Assembly (NCBI RefSeq): GCF_001421765.1 | Contig: NZ_LMLA01000014.1 | Coordinates: 81,688 to 145,687 of the forward strand | Direction of reading: 5' to 3' | DNA: 64,000 nt | Source: Sphingomonas sp. Leaf32 | GTDB taxonomy: Bacteria; Pseudomonadota; Alphaproteobacteria; Sphingomonadales; Sphingomonadaceae | Part shown: one piece after another, positions 49,809-58,441 of the stretch | How the letters are laid out: every line of letters begins with the position of its first letter | How positions within the stretch are numbered: position 1 is the stretch's first letter | Position numbers and translations under genes: made by a program | The notes under the pieces: model-generated | What the model saw: the letters and a program-made list of their open reading frames with translations, nothing else | What the model was told of the DNA's origin: nothing | The model's database searches: none

Positions 49809-50674
49809 GCGCGGTACTGACCAACGGCGTGCTGACGGCGACGATCGATCCGCTGGGTGCAGAGCTGCATTCGCTGAAGGATGCGGCCGGGCGCGAGTTG
49901 ATGACCGATGCCGATCCGGCGTTCTGGACCGGCCATGCGCCGATCCTGTTCCCGATCATCGGCGCGTTGCAGGACGATACGTACCGGGTCGATGGTGCGG
50001 CCTTCCATATGGCGAAGCACGGCTTTGCCCGGCGACGCACGTTCGCGAAGGTTGCGCAGGACGATGTTTCGGTGCGGTATGCGCTGAACGACGATGCCGA
50101 GACGCGGGCGGTGTATCCGTTCGGCTTCGTGCTGCACGTGGATTATCGGCTGGACGGCGCAACGCTGCATATCGCGGTGAGCGTGACCAATCGCGGCGAT
50201 AGCGACCTCCCCGCGAGCATCGGTTTCCATCCGGCGTTCGCTTGGCCGCTGCCCTATGGGCGCGACCGGGCGGCGCACCGGATGGTGTTTTCCGACACTG
50301 AAGCGGGCACGGTCGCCGCGATCGCCGCCAACGGGACGATCGCGGCCGAGCGGCGGCCTAGCCCGCTTGATGGCAAGGTTCTGACCTTGACCGACGCGCT
50401 GTTTGCCGACGATGCGTTGGTGTTCGATCCGGTGCACAGCGACCGCGTGACCTATGGCGCGCCGGACGGACCGCAGCTGCGCGTCGACTTTCCGGGGATG
50501 CCGAAGCTGGGCGTGTGGACGAAGTCGGGGTCCGCGTTCGTATGCGTCGAGCCGTGGGACGGGATCGCCGATCCGGAAGGCTTTGCCGGCGACATCTTCG
50601 ACAAGCCAGGGATTCACCGGGTCGCGCCGGGAGCGACGCACCGGGCGGCGATGTCGGTCACGCTGGTGGATTGA
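49805..50674 (+). CDS. Aldose 1-epimerase family protein (LacX-like)
   Basis: 289 residues with the galactose-mutarotase beta-sandwich: IDPLGAELHSLKDAAGRELMT near the start, HGFARRRTF with a conserved His/Arg, and GFHPAFAWPLP with the second His. The short LacX-type members interconvert sugar anomers or act on unknown hexose phosphates. The start codon lies in the pheT stop (ATGA), which ties its translation to the Phe-tRNA synthetase operon although no metabolic link is evident. Confidence 0.9.
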   Translation: MSAVLTNGVLTATIDPLGAELHSLKDAAGRELMTDADPAFWTGHAPILFPIIGALQDDTYRVDGAAFHMAKHGFARRRTFAKVAQDDVSVRYALNDDAETRAVYPFGFVLHVDYRLDGATLHIAVSVTNRGDSDLPASIGFHPAFAWPLPYGRDRAAHRMVFSDTEAGTVAAIAANGTIAAERRPSPLDGKVLTLTDALFADDALVFDPVHSDRVTYGAPDGPQLRVDFPGMPKLGVWTKSGSAFVCVEPWDGIADPEGFAGDIFDKPGIHRVAPGATHRAAMSVTLVD

Positions 50675-50675
50675 G

Positions 50676-50904
50676 TTTCACACGAAGGCGCGAAGTTCGC
50701 GAAGAAGAGGGTAGATTTCGCGCAGAGACGCGGAGGCGAAGAAGGGTTGCGGCGTTGGCAACCGGGCGCGTTCGGCAGACGGCTGCTATCGCGGCAATGC
50801 GCGACCGTCGCCGTCGCGGTGGAGCATCACCCCGCACGCACTCTCTCTGCGCCTCCGCGTCTCTGCGCGAACCAATTCCTTCTTCGCGCCTTCGCGCGAA
50901 CCCC
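50676..50904. repeat. Long imperfect palindrome, copy 2
   Basis: About 229 bp between the aldose epimerase gene and prfC, both on the plus strand. The arms carry TTTCACACGAAGGCGCG, CGCAGAGACGCGGAGGCG on the left and CTCTGCGCCTCCGCGTCTC, TTCGCGCCTTCGCGCG on the right; the centre has TTCGGCAGACGGCTGCTATC. It begins one base after the epimerase stop. A promoter for prfC must lie within it or in the 39 bases left. Confidence 0.85.
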
Positions 50905-50943
50905 AAACTTGCCGCCCTCCCCCCGCGGCCCTAAAGGCCGGCG

Positions 50944-52515
50944 ATGGACCATATTTCCGATCGCCGCACCTTTGCGATCATCTCCCACCCCGACGCCGGC
51001 AAGACCACGCTGACCGAAAAGCTGCTGCTGTTCGGCGGCGCGATCCATCTGGCGGGTGAGGTCAAGGCGCGGGGGGCCGCGCGGCGCGCCCGGTCGGACT
51101 GGATGAAGATCGAGCAGCAGCGCGGGATTTCGGTCACGTCGTCGGTGATGACGTTCGAACGCAACGGGCTGACCTTCAACCTGCTCGACACGCCGGGCCA
51201 CGAGGATTTTTCCGAAGACACGTACCGCACGCTGACCGCCGTCGATTCGGCAGTGATGGTGATCGACGCCGCCAAGGGCATCGAGCCGCAGACCCGCAAA
51301 CTGTTCGAAGTGTGCCGGCTGCGTAGCGTGCCGATCATCACCTTCGTCAACAAGGTCGATCGCGAAGGCCGCGACCCGTTCGAACTGCTCGACGAAGTCG
51401 CCGACATGCTCCAGCTCGACGTGTGCCCGATGACGTGGCCGGCGGGCATGGGCGGGCAGTTCGAGGGCATCTACGACCTGGTCGACAACCGGCTGTTGCA
51501 GCCCGAGGTCGGGACGAAGGATTTCCAGGGCAAGGTCGAGCAGTTCACCGGGCTGGACGATGAACGGATCGATGCGGTGCTGTCGGCGGAAGCGGCCGAG
51601 CGGCTGCGCGAGGAAGCCGAGCTGGCGACCGGCGGCTATGCGTCGTTCGATGGCGAAGCGTATCGCGCGGGCGACCTGACGCCGGTCTATTTCGGGTCGG
51701 CGTTGAAGGAATTCGGCGTCGATTCGCTGATCGACGCGATCGCCAAACACGCCCCGCCGCCCCGCGCGCAGCCGGCCGAACCGGCCCCGGTCGATCCGAC
51801 CGACGACCGCGTCACCGGGTTCGTGTTCAAGGTACAGGCGAACATGGACCCCAACCACCGCGACCGGATCGCGTTCATGCGGCTGTGTTCGGGCATTTTC
51901 AAACGCGGCATGAAGCTGACCCCGACCGGCCACGGCAAGCCGATCGCGATCCATTCGCCGATCCTGTTCTTCGCGCGCGAACGCGAACTGGCCGACGAAG
52001 CCTATCCCGGCGACATCATCGGCATCCCCAACCATGGCACATTGCGCGTCGGCGATACGCTGTCGGAGCGGGCCGATGTGCGCTTCACCGGGCTGCCGAA
52101 CTTCGCGCCGGAAATCCTGCGGCGCGTGGTGCTGAAGGACCCGACCAAGACCAAGCAGTTGCGCAAGGCGCTGGACGACATGGCCGAGGAAGGGGTGACG
52201 CAGGTTTTCTACCCCGATATCGGGTCGAACTGGGTCATCGGCGTGGTGGGGCAGTTGCAGCTCGAAGTGCTGCTGAGCCGGCTGGATGTCGAATACAAGG
52301 TCGCGGCGGGGCTGGAAATGGCGCCGTTCGAAACCGCGCGCTGGGTATCGGCGGGCGATCCGGCCGACCTGAAGGCGTTTACCGACTTGCATCGCTCCGC
52401 GATGGCGAAGGATCGCGACGGGAACCCGGTGTTTCTGGCGAAGAGCGCATGGGAGGTCGGCTATATCGCCGATCGCTATTCCAAGGTGACGTTCGCGGCG
52501 ACGCGGGAGCGGTAG
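50944..52515 (+). CDS. prfC: Peptide chain release factor 3
   Basis: 523 residues. A translational GTPase with G1 SHPDAGKTTLTEKLL near 14-28, switch II DTPGHEDFSEDT, and NKVD as G4. WMKIEQQRGISVTSSVM (about 52-68) distinguishes RF3 from EF-G. Domains II and III follow, with the RF3-specific ending AKSAWEVGYIADRYSKV. RF3 removes RF1 and RF2 from the ribosome after release. It is bracketed by copies 2 and 3 of the long palindrome. Confidence 0.96.
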   Translation: MDHISDRRTFAIISHPDAGKTTLTEKLLLFGGAIHLAGEVKARGAARRARSDWMKIEQQRGISVTSSVMTFERNGLTFNLLDTPGHEDFSEDTYRTLTAVDSAVMVIDAAKGIEPQTRKLFEVCRLRSVPIITFVNKVDREGRDPFELLDEVADMLQLDVCPMTWPAGMGGQFEGIYDLVDNRLLQPEVGTKDFQGKVEQFTGLDDERIDAVLSAEAAERLREEAELATGGYASFDGEAYRAGDLTPVYFGSALKEFGVDSLIDAIAKHAPPPRAQPAEPAPVDPTDDRVTGFVFKVQANMDPNHRDRIAFMRLCSGIFKRGMKLTPTGHGKPIAIHSPILFFARERELADEAYPGDIIGIPNHGTLRVGDTLSERADVRFTGLPNFAPEILRRVVLKDPTKTKQLRKALDDMAEEGVTQVFYPDIGSNWVIGVVGQLQLEVLLSRLDVEYKVAAGLEMAPFETARWVSAGDPADLKAFTDLHRSAMAKDRDGNPVFLAKSAWEVGYIADRYSKVTFAATRER

Positions 52516-52520
52516 AGGGA

Positions 52521-52738
52521 TTCACGCGAAGCCGCGAAGAGCGCGATGACGCAGGAATTGGTTCGCGCAGAGGCGCGGAGACGCGGAGGGGTTCCGGGCG
52601 CGACGGCTGACATCGATCCGGCGAAGCCTCTCGTCCGCTGCACCCTAGGCGCGAGAGCCGCTGTCGCGGCAAGCGCCCTTCTCTGCGTCTCGGCGTCTCT
52701 GCGCGAACCTCTTTCCTTCTTCGCGCCTACGCGTGAAC
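52521..52738. repeat. Long imperfect palindrome, copy 3
   Basis: About 218 bp between the converging prfC and MFS genes. The left arm has TTCACGCGAAGCCGCGAAG, then CGCAGAGGCGCGGAGACG; the right arm has CTCTGCGTCTCGGCGTCTC, then TTCGCGCCTACGCGTGAA. It starts 6 bases after the prfC stop and ends 5 bases from the MFS stop. The centre (CGCGAGAGCCGCTGTCGCGGC) matches the centre of copy 1 in part. Confidence 0.85.
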
Positions 52739-52742
52739 CAAA

Positions 52743-53969
52743 TCACGCCACCCAGTCGCGCTCCAGCCGGCGGCTCGCGAGCGCCATCAACGCACCGGCC
52801 ACCAGATACAGGCACAAGGCCGCCGCGATCGCGTAGCGCAGAGACTCGCTGCCATAGGTCGGCACCAGCCCCTTCGACAATTCGCCGACGACCCAGCTAC
52901 CCAGCCCCAGCCCGATCAGGTTGTTGATGAGCAGGAAACAGGCCGAGGCCGTGGCGCGCATATGGGCGGGGACAAGATGCTGGACGGCTGTCAGCACCGG
53001 GCCGAGCCACACATAGACCAGCGCCTGCGGCAGCAGGAACAGCGCGAAGGCGGCGACCCAGCCGCCCGACAGCACGCCCGCGATGAACAGCGGCGTGCCG
53101 AGCACATAGCACAGCGCGGGGAGCAGCGCGTACCAGCGCTTGTCGCGCGCGCCGAGCCGGTCGCCGAGCGATCCGCCGAGCAGGATGCCCGCCACCCCAC
53201 CGGTCAGCAGCAGCGCGCCGAAGAACTGCCCGGTCTGGATCAGGTCGAGGCCGAAGCTGCGCATCATCAGGCTGGGCAGCCAGAACGCCACGCCATAGCC
53301 GCACATCGATCCGGCGGCCGCGCCGAATGCCAGCAGCCAGAAGCTGGGCTTGGCGGCGAGAATGCCGAACACGCGGCCGACGGGGATGCGATCGGCGGAT
53401 GCGGCGGGGCGCGGCGGGTCCTTTACCAACAACCGGAAGAAGGGAGCGATGACGAGGCCCGCCAATCCGACGGTGTAGAAGGCGGTACGCCACTCCACCG
53501 CCTGCGCGATATAGCCGCCGAGCAGCACGCCGCCCGCCGCGCCCAGCGGGATGCCGAGCGAATAGATGGCCAGCGCCCGCGCGCGGCGTTCGGGCGGAAA
53601 GGTGTCGGCGATCAGCGCATAGGACGGGGCGACGCCGCCCGCCTCCCCCACGCCGACGCCGAGGCGGAACAGGAACATCTGCGTGAAGTTCTGTGCCGTG
53701 CCGCACAGCGCGGTGAACGCGCTCCAGACGGCAAGGCTGAGGGTAATGACCCAGGTGCGGCTGGTGCGGTCGGCGATCAGCGCCAGCGGGATCGCCAGTG
53801 TCGAATAGAGCGCGGCGAAGGCGAGGCCGCCCAGCATCCCCATCTGCGAATCGTCGAGACCGAGGTCGCGCTGCACCGGCTGCGCGAGGATAGACAGGAT
53901 CTGCCGGTCGAGGAAGTTGAAGCTGTAGACCAGCAGCAACATGGCGAGGGTGATGCGGGGGTTTTTCAT
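52743..53969 (-). CDS. MFS transporter (spinster-like)
   Basis: 408 residues, 12 predicted membrane helices in two halves. Family motifs: YSFNFLDRQILSILAQP in helix 1, ADRTSRTWVITLSL in the loop 2-3, and GVGVGEAGGVAPSYALIADTFPPERRARALAIYS, typical of the spinster/hexuronate-like MFS found beside TonB receptors in sphingomonads. GAGGG five bases before the ATG supports this start over one four codons upstream. It lies downstream of the TonB-dependent receptor gene in the same direction, with a hairpin-rich spacer between them. Confidence 0.92.
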   Translation of the reverse strand: MKNPRITLAMLLLVYSFNFLDRQILSILAQPVQRDLGLDDSQMGMLGGLAFAALYSTLAIPLALIADRTSRTWVITLSLAVWSAFTALCGTAQNFTQMFLFRLGVGVGEAGGVAPSYALIADTFPPERRARALAIYSLGIPLGAAGGVLLGGYIAQAVEWRTAFYTVGLAGLVIAPFFRLLVKDPPRPAASADRIPVGRVFGILAAKPSFWLLAFGAAAGSMCGYGVAFWLPSLMMRSFGLDLIQTGQFFGALLLTGGVAGILLGGSLGDRLGARDKRWYALLPALCYVLGTPLFIAGVLSGGWVAAFALFLLPQALVYVWLGPVLTAVQHLVPAHMRATASACFLLINNLIGLGLGSWVVGELSKGLVPTYGSESLRYAIAAALCLYLVAGALMALASRRLERDWVA

Positions 53970-53981
53970 TGGGACCCTCAT

Positions 53982-54173
53982 GCTCCTCCCCGGCACGGGG
54001 AGGGGGACCATGCGTAGCATGGTGGAGAGGGGTCGCCACCTCCACCACGGTTGCGATTGGGCACACCCCCCTCCACCAGCTTCGCTGGTCCCCAGCACCG
54101 GGTTGACCATGCCCTGTATGGTCAAGGATCGTCCGGGGGACGATCCGACCCGGCGCTCCGTACCGGGGAGGAT
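53982..54173. repeat. Tandem-hairpin repeat block between receptor and MFS genes
   Basis: A mosaic of short hairpins fills the whole spacer: CTCCCCG-type arms at both ends, CATGC/GCATG, ACCAGC/GCTGGT, TTGACCAT/ATGGTCAA (54103-54110 and 54118-54125) and a perfect 9-bp stem with a 3-base loop (54126-54134 and 54138-54146). It resembles the dispersed CTCCCCGGCACGGGGAG repeats of sphingomonads. Confidence 0.75.
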
Positions 54174-56411
54174 TTAGAACTTTACCTCGAACGTCGCGGT
54201 CGCCGTGCGCGGCGGGCCGTAATAGCCGATGATCGAATTGCCGAAGAGCGCGCCGGGGAAATTATAGCCCCCCACCCGATACCGCTGGTCGGTCAGGTTG
54301 CGCAGCCCCATGCCGAGACGGTAGCGGCCGTCGCCCGAAATCCAGTTGGCTGAGGCATTGACCAGCGCATAGCCGTCCTGATCGAGCGCGGGCGTCGGGA
54401 TTTCGAACAGCGAATAGTCGCTGCGCAGCGTGACCTCGGGCGTCACCGACAGCGAACCGCCGGCAAAGTCGGTCGAGGCGGTGAACGACGCGGCGGCGGT
54501 GAATTCGGGCGTATTCTGGAACACGCGTTGGTTCGCGACGTCGACCGGCGTGGTCCCGCCATTGATGAAGGTCAGGAATTGTTTGTAGTCGGCATTGGTG
54601 TAGCCGAACGACAGCTGCGCCGAGAAATTGCGCGACGGGACCATGCGGCCCTCGATCTCCAGTCCGTAGATGTCGGCCTTGCCGGCATTGTCGACGAAAC
54701 TGGCGATGCCGCCAGCGACGTTGGGCACCTGGATCGTGACCTGCTGGTCGGTGTAGCGCGAATAATAGCCGGCCATGTTCAGGAACAGCGTGCGGTCGAG
54801 GAACGCGCCCTTCATGCCGACTTCGTAGCTGGTGATCTTTTCGGGATCATAGCCATTGACGGTGGTCGGCGTGAACACCGCGTCGCCGCGCATGTCGAAC
54901 CCGCCCGACTTGAACCCCCGGCCCCACGACGCATAGAGGTTCAGGTCCTCGCGCGGCTCATAGCTGATCGACACGCGCGGGGTGAACTGGTCAAAGCTGC
55001 GGTCGTTGGTGTAGTCGGTGCGGATCAAACCGGGCACCGCATTGGCATTGCCGAAGCGGGGCGAGCGGATGCCGGTATAGTTGCGGCGAAAGACGGTTCC
55101 GGTCTTGTCATCCTTGGTATAGCGCAGGCCGGCCGACAGCTTCAGCCGATCGGTCACGTCGAAGCTGACATCGCCGAACGCGGCGTAGCTCTTGGTCTTC
55201 ACCTGTCCCGACGTCAGCGTGGTCAGGTTCAGCCCGCCCAACACCGTATCGAACGCGCCCGACGCATCGGCGTTCAGATAATAGAGACCGACGACGCCCT
55301 GCACCCGGTCGCCCTGCAACAATAGCTGCAATTCCTGCGTGAACTGCCAGTCGTCATATTCCGCCGGCACGTCGAGCGTCGGCAGCGCGGTATTGTCGAA
55401 ATCGATGACGGTGTTGGTGGCGCCTTCGCGGTACGCGCTGATCGATTTGAAAGTCAGCAGGTCGGACAGCTGGAACTCGCCGGTCAGCGACAGGCCCTGC
55501 GCCACCACCCGGTTGCGGTCGCCGATCCCGGCGCGGGTATCGTAGACATTGCCGGTCGGGGCATAGCGTGCATCGGTGCCGTTCCCGGTCAGGCGGGTGC
55601 CGTGGCGCGGGTTCGACCGGTCGAGCGTGCGGTCGCCGGCGACGCGGACGAAAATCGCATCGGTCGGGGTCCACTCGGCCGACACGCGCGCCGCCAGCAC
55701 GTCCTTGTCATACTGGTCGGCACCGGTGGTCAGGTTGGTGCCGTAGCCATCGCGCTTGTAGCGGGCGATCGCGCCGCCGATCGCGAAGGTATCGCCGATC
55801 GGCACCGTCACCTGCCCGACCAGATCGAACTGGTTGTACGAGCCATAGGAGGCGCGGGCGGTGGCGGCATAATCGTTGCCTAGCCGCTTCGTCACATATT
55901 TGATCGCGCCGCCGATGGTGTTGCGGCCGTACAGCGTACCCTGCGGCCCGCGCAGCACCTCGACCCGTTCGACGTCGAAGATGTCGAGCACCGCGCCCTG
56001 CGGCCGGGCGACATAGACGTCGTCGAGATAGAGGCCGACACCGGGTTCGAAGCCCCAGAGCGGGTCCTGCTGCCCGACGCCGCGGCTGAAGGCGATCAGC
56101 GTCGAGTTCGACCCGCGCGCGATCTGCAGCGTCAGGTTCGGGGTCTTGTCCTGCAGCGCGGTGATGTCGACCGCACCGGTGCGGGTCAGTTGGTCACCGG
56201 TCACGACCGACATGGCGATCGGCACGTCGATGACGCTTTCGGCGCGGCGCCGCGCAGTGACGACGATGTCGCCATTGCCTTGATCCTCGACCACCGACGC
56301 CGCTTCGGCGGGGGCGGCGGGCGGGGTTTCCGTGGTTTGTGCGAGCGCGGGCGATGCGACGAGTGCTGCCCCCACAAGCAAGCTGGAACGGATTCCGAAT
56401 GTGCGACGCAT
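54174..56411 (-). CDS. TonB-dependent receptor
   Basis: 745 residues: signal peptide to about residue 24 (PALAQ), TonB-box region with DIVVTARRRAESVIDVP (about 48-64), plug domain (about 60-170) with VERVEVLRGPQGTLYGRNTIGGAI, and a 22-strand barrel ending in aromatic Phe (TATFEVKF). This is the substrate-specific outer-membrane importer of the TonB system. With the MFS gene downstream and a divergent TetR gene 116 bp upstream, it probably imports one organic substrate under TetR control; the substrate is unknown. Confidence 0.95.
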   Translation of the reverse strand: MRRTFGIRSSLLVGAALVASPALAQTTETPPAAPAEAASVVEDQGNGDIVVTARRRAESVIDVPIAMSVVTGDQLTRTGAVDITALQDKTPNLTLQIARGSNSTLIAFSRGVGQQDPLWGFEPGVGLYLDDVYVARPQGAVLDIFDVERVEVLRGPQGTLYGRNTIGGAIKYVTKRLGNDYAATARASYGSYNQFDLVGQVTVPIGDTFAIGGAIARYKRDGYGTNLTTGADQYDKDVLAARVSAEWTPTDAIFVRVAGDRTLDRSNPRHGTRLTGNGTDARYAPTGNVYDTRAGIGDRNRVVAQGLSLTGEFQLSDLLTFKSISAYREGATNTVIDFDNTALPTLDVPAEYDDWQFTQELQLLLQGDRVQGVVGLYYLNADASGAFDTVLGGLNLTTLTSGQVKTKSYAAFGDVSFDVTDRLKLSAGLRYTKDDKTGTVFRRNYTGIRSPRFGNANAVPGLIRTDYTNDRSFDQFTPRVSISYEPREDLNLYASWGRGFKSGGFDMRGDAVFTPTTVNGYDPEKITSYEVGMKGAFLDRTLFLNMAGYYSRYTDQQVTIQVPNVAGGIASFVDNAGKADIYGLEIEGRMVPSRNFSAQLSFGYTNADYKQFLTFINGGTTPVDVANQRVFQNTPEFTAAASFTASTDFAGGSLSVTPEVTLRSDYSLFEIPTPALDQDGYALVNASANWISGDGRYRLGMGLRNLTDQRYRVGGYNFPGALFGNSIIGYYGPPRTATATFEVKF

Positions 56412-56482
56412 CGACCTCTCCCTGATTTGAACGCCACCCTTTGGCCGGGTTGTACGCCGTTGCGCTTCGCTATACTGAAAGC

Positions 56483-56496
56483 TGAACCGGGTTTCA
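56483..56496. promoter_or_regulatory. Possible TetR operator in the divergent spacer
   Basis: The 14-base imperfect palindrome TGAACCGGGTTTCA lies 32 bases before the TetR ATG and about 70 bases before the receptor start, where a regulator could control both. Found by eye; symmetry is only partial. Confidence 0.3.
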
Positions 56497-56527
56497 ACTT
56501 ATGCCCGGCGGGGAGAGGAGAAAAATC

Positions 56528-57157
56528 ATGGCGACCGACGCTGCCGGTCCCGGCGACCCTACGCCGATGGACAAGGTGCCGCGCACCGAACGCGGTCGCC
56601 GGACGCAGCGTGCCATCCTCGACGCCGCTGCCGCCGAATTCGGGGAAAAGGGATTTCACGAAGGGTCGATCAGCGGAATCACGCGACGCGCGGGCGTGGC
56701 GCTGGGCAGCTTCTATACCTATTTCGATTCGAAGGACGCGGTGTTCCGGGCGCTCGTCGCCGATATGTCTGCGCAGGTGCGCGATTTCGTCGGCCCGGCG
56801 ATACGCGAGGCGGACGGCCGCATCGCGGCGGAACATGCCGGGTTGCTGGAATTCATCCGCTTCGTACGCAGCCACAAGGAAATCTATCGCATCATCGACG
56901 AGGCGGAGTTCGTCGATCCCGCCAGTTTCCGGCGGCATTATTCGACCACGGCCGAACGCATCGCCGCGCGCATCCGCACCGGGCCGGACGATGCCCAGGC
57001 GGAAATCCACGCTTGGGCAATCATGGGGATGAACGTGTTCCTGGGCCTGCGCTATGGCGTGTGGGACGAGGATCGCACGCCGGAGGCGGTGGCGGATACC
57101 GTCGCGGCGCTGCTGGCGCGGGGGATCGGGTCGCGCGAGGAGGCAGAGCGAGAATAG
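56528..57157 (+). CDS. TetR-family transcriptional regulator
   Basis: 209 residues. The N-terminal helix-turn-helix (about 17-65) reads GRRTQRAILDAAAAEFGEKG, then ITRRAGVALGSFYTYFDSKDAVF. The ligand-binding C-terminal domain follows with DEAEFVDPASFRRHY. The ATG at 56528 was chosen for the GGGAGAGGAG ribosome site 7 bases ahead; an ATG nine codons earlier has none. It is divergent from the TonB-dependent receptor gene and is the probable local repressor of the receptor-MFS pair. Confidence 0.92.
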   Translation: MATDAAGPGDPTPMDKVPRTERGRRTQRAILDAAAAEFGEKGFHEGSISGITRRAGVALGSFYTYFDSKDAVFRALVADMSAQVRDFVGPAIREADGRIAAEHAGLLEFIRFVRSHKEIYRIIDEAEFVDPASFRRHYSTTAERIAARIRTGPDDAQAEIHAWAIMGMNVFLGLRYGVWDEDRTPEAVADTVAALLARGIGSREEAERE

Positions 57158-57196
57158 GGGCGAGAGGGGCTTAGCGGTTGACCGGACCGCCCCGGA

Positions 57197-57280
57197 CGTC
57201 ATCCCACCGAAGGGCGGGATCTTCCTGCAATGACGCATTGCAGGAGCCGCTTGATGCCCCGGCCTGCGCTGGGGCGACGT
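57197..57280. repeat. 84-bp palindromic element with a central perfect hairpin
   Basis: Outer arms CGTCATCCC and GGGGCGACG are degenerate versions of the element at 18458-18556. Inside, TCCTGCAAT and ATTGCAGGA (57223-57231, 57237-57245) form a perfect 9-bp stem with a 5-base loop. It lies between converging TetR and DUF177 genes and may terminate both. Confidence 0.65.
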
Positions 57281-57295
57281 ATCTGGCGGAAGAAC

Positions 57296-57814
57296 CTATT
57301 TCTTCAGCAGGTCTGCCAGCCCACCCAGCGCCGACAACGGTTTCGCCTCCTCCTCCTTCAGCACGCCCGCCGCGCGCAGTGCTTCCTCGGCATGGGGACT
57401 GCGCGGATAGGGATCGAGCGCGAGCGCCAGCGTTTCCGCCGCCGCTTCGCCGAGATCGATCGACGATCCGGCGTAGAACATCGTGTCCATCGCTTCGTCG
57501 TCCAGTTCGAACTCGCCGTCCTCCACGCTGCCTTCGGGAAGGAAGCGCAGGGTGAAGGGTTCGTCGACCGACTCGGGCACCGGCTCGCCGCTGGCGACGC
57601 AAGGTTGCGCGACGTCGGCCCGGACACGCCCGGTGGCGACGATGCCGGAGGCGTCGCGTTGCAGGGTATAGTCGGCGATCAGCATATCGAGCGCGAGCAA
57701 GCCGAAACGGCCCATCAGCAGTCGGCGTTCGTCGCCATCAGCCTCGATTCGCTGATGCAACGCGCCCTCCCCGATCTGGTCGATGCGGACGGGGCGGTGC
57801 AATTCGGGCGTCAT
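57296..57814 (-). CDS. DUF177 (YceD-like) protein
   Basis: 172 residues. The YceD/DUF177 pattern is visible: two cores with RPVRIDQIGEG at the N-terminus and DVAQPCVASGEPVPESVDEPFTLRFLP in the middle, then DDEAMDTMFYAGSSIDLGEAAAETLALALDPYPRSP, the conserved acidic helix. The family is tied to 23S rRNA accumulation and usually precedes rpmF. Here rpmF does not follow; the gene ends at a palindromic repeat. It overlaps the upstream chaperone gene by 4 bases. Confidence 0.9.
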   Translation of the reverse strand: MTPELHRPVRIDQIGEGALHQRIEADGDERRLLMGRFGLLALDMLIADYTLQRDASGIVATGRVRADVAQPCVASGEPVPESVDEPFTLRFLPEGSVEDGEFELDDEAMDTMFYAGSSIDLGEAAAETLALALDPYPRSPHAEEALRAAGVLKEEEAKPLSALGGLADLLKK

Positions 57815-58320
57815 GGCAGGGTTCCGGCAAGAAGATCGTCGATGGCCACGCCGTCCAGCGCGGCGCGGAAGGATCGCAATTCGGTCGCGACATGGGTGAG
57901 GGCGGCTGCGTCAGGCTCCACGCCGCGATACAGGTTACGGACCAGCGCGGCATCGAATGTACCGTCCGCCAGCCCGTCGCGATAGGCGCCCAGCCGGCCA
58001 CCCAATGCCGCCATCATCCGCCCGATATGCTTGCCGACGACCATGTCGCCAAAGCCGATCTGGCGGAGCTGGCCATCCATGTCATCGACGAAACATTCGG
58101 CAAGGCTGGCGGCAGGCGCGGCCCCTGCCCCCTCGCCCTCCAGCCGTAGCATCACCATCGACAGGACGGCGGCGATCATGTCGAACCGCCCGTCGAGCGT
58201 GTCGGGTACGCCCCCGGCCAGATACCAGTGCGGCATCCGCCCACGCGCGACCACCGCGTCATACAGCTTGGCGGCAATGCGCGGCGGCGGCTCGCGACGG
58301 AACAGACGGGATAGACGCAT
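57811..58320 (-). CDS. Ubiquinol-cytochrome c chaperone (CBP3/UQCC1 family)
   Basis: 169 residues, typical of bacterial CBP3-like proteins: KLYDAVVARGRMPHWYLAGGVPDTLDGRFDMI near the start, AECFVDDMDGQLRQIGFGDMVVGKHIGRMM in the middle. Homologues help cytochrome b mature for the bc1 complex at the membrane. The pairing of this gene with a DUF177 gene is common in alphaproteobacteria. It is divergent from bamE, 121 bp away. Confidence 0.92.
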   Translation of the reverse strand: MRLSRLFRREPPPRIAAKLYDAVVARGRMPHWYLAGGVPDTLDGRFDMIAAVLSMVMLRLEGEGAGAAPAASLAECFVDDMDGQLRQIGFGDMVVGKHIGRMMAALGGRLGAYRDGLADGTFDAALVRNLYRGVEPDAAALTHVATELRSFRAALDGVAIDDLLAGTLP

Positions 58321-58441
58321 GACTCTCCGGACGGGACGGTGAAGGGCGCGCTTGTGGATAACGCGGGTCCGTCATATTGAACGCATGGCTGCGCGATGCA
58401 ATCTCGCGTGCCCGGTCGCGCGTTCGCTGGACGGAGATTTT

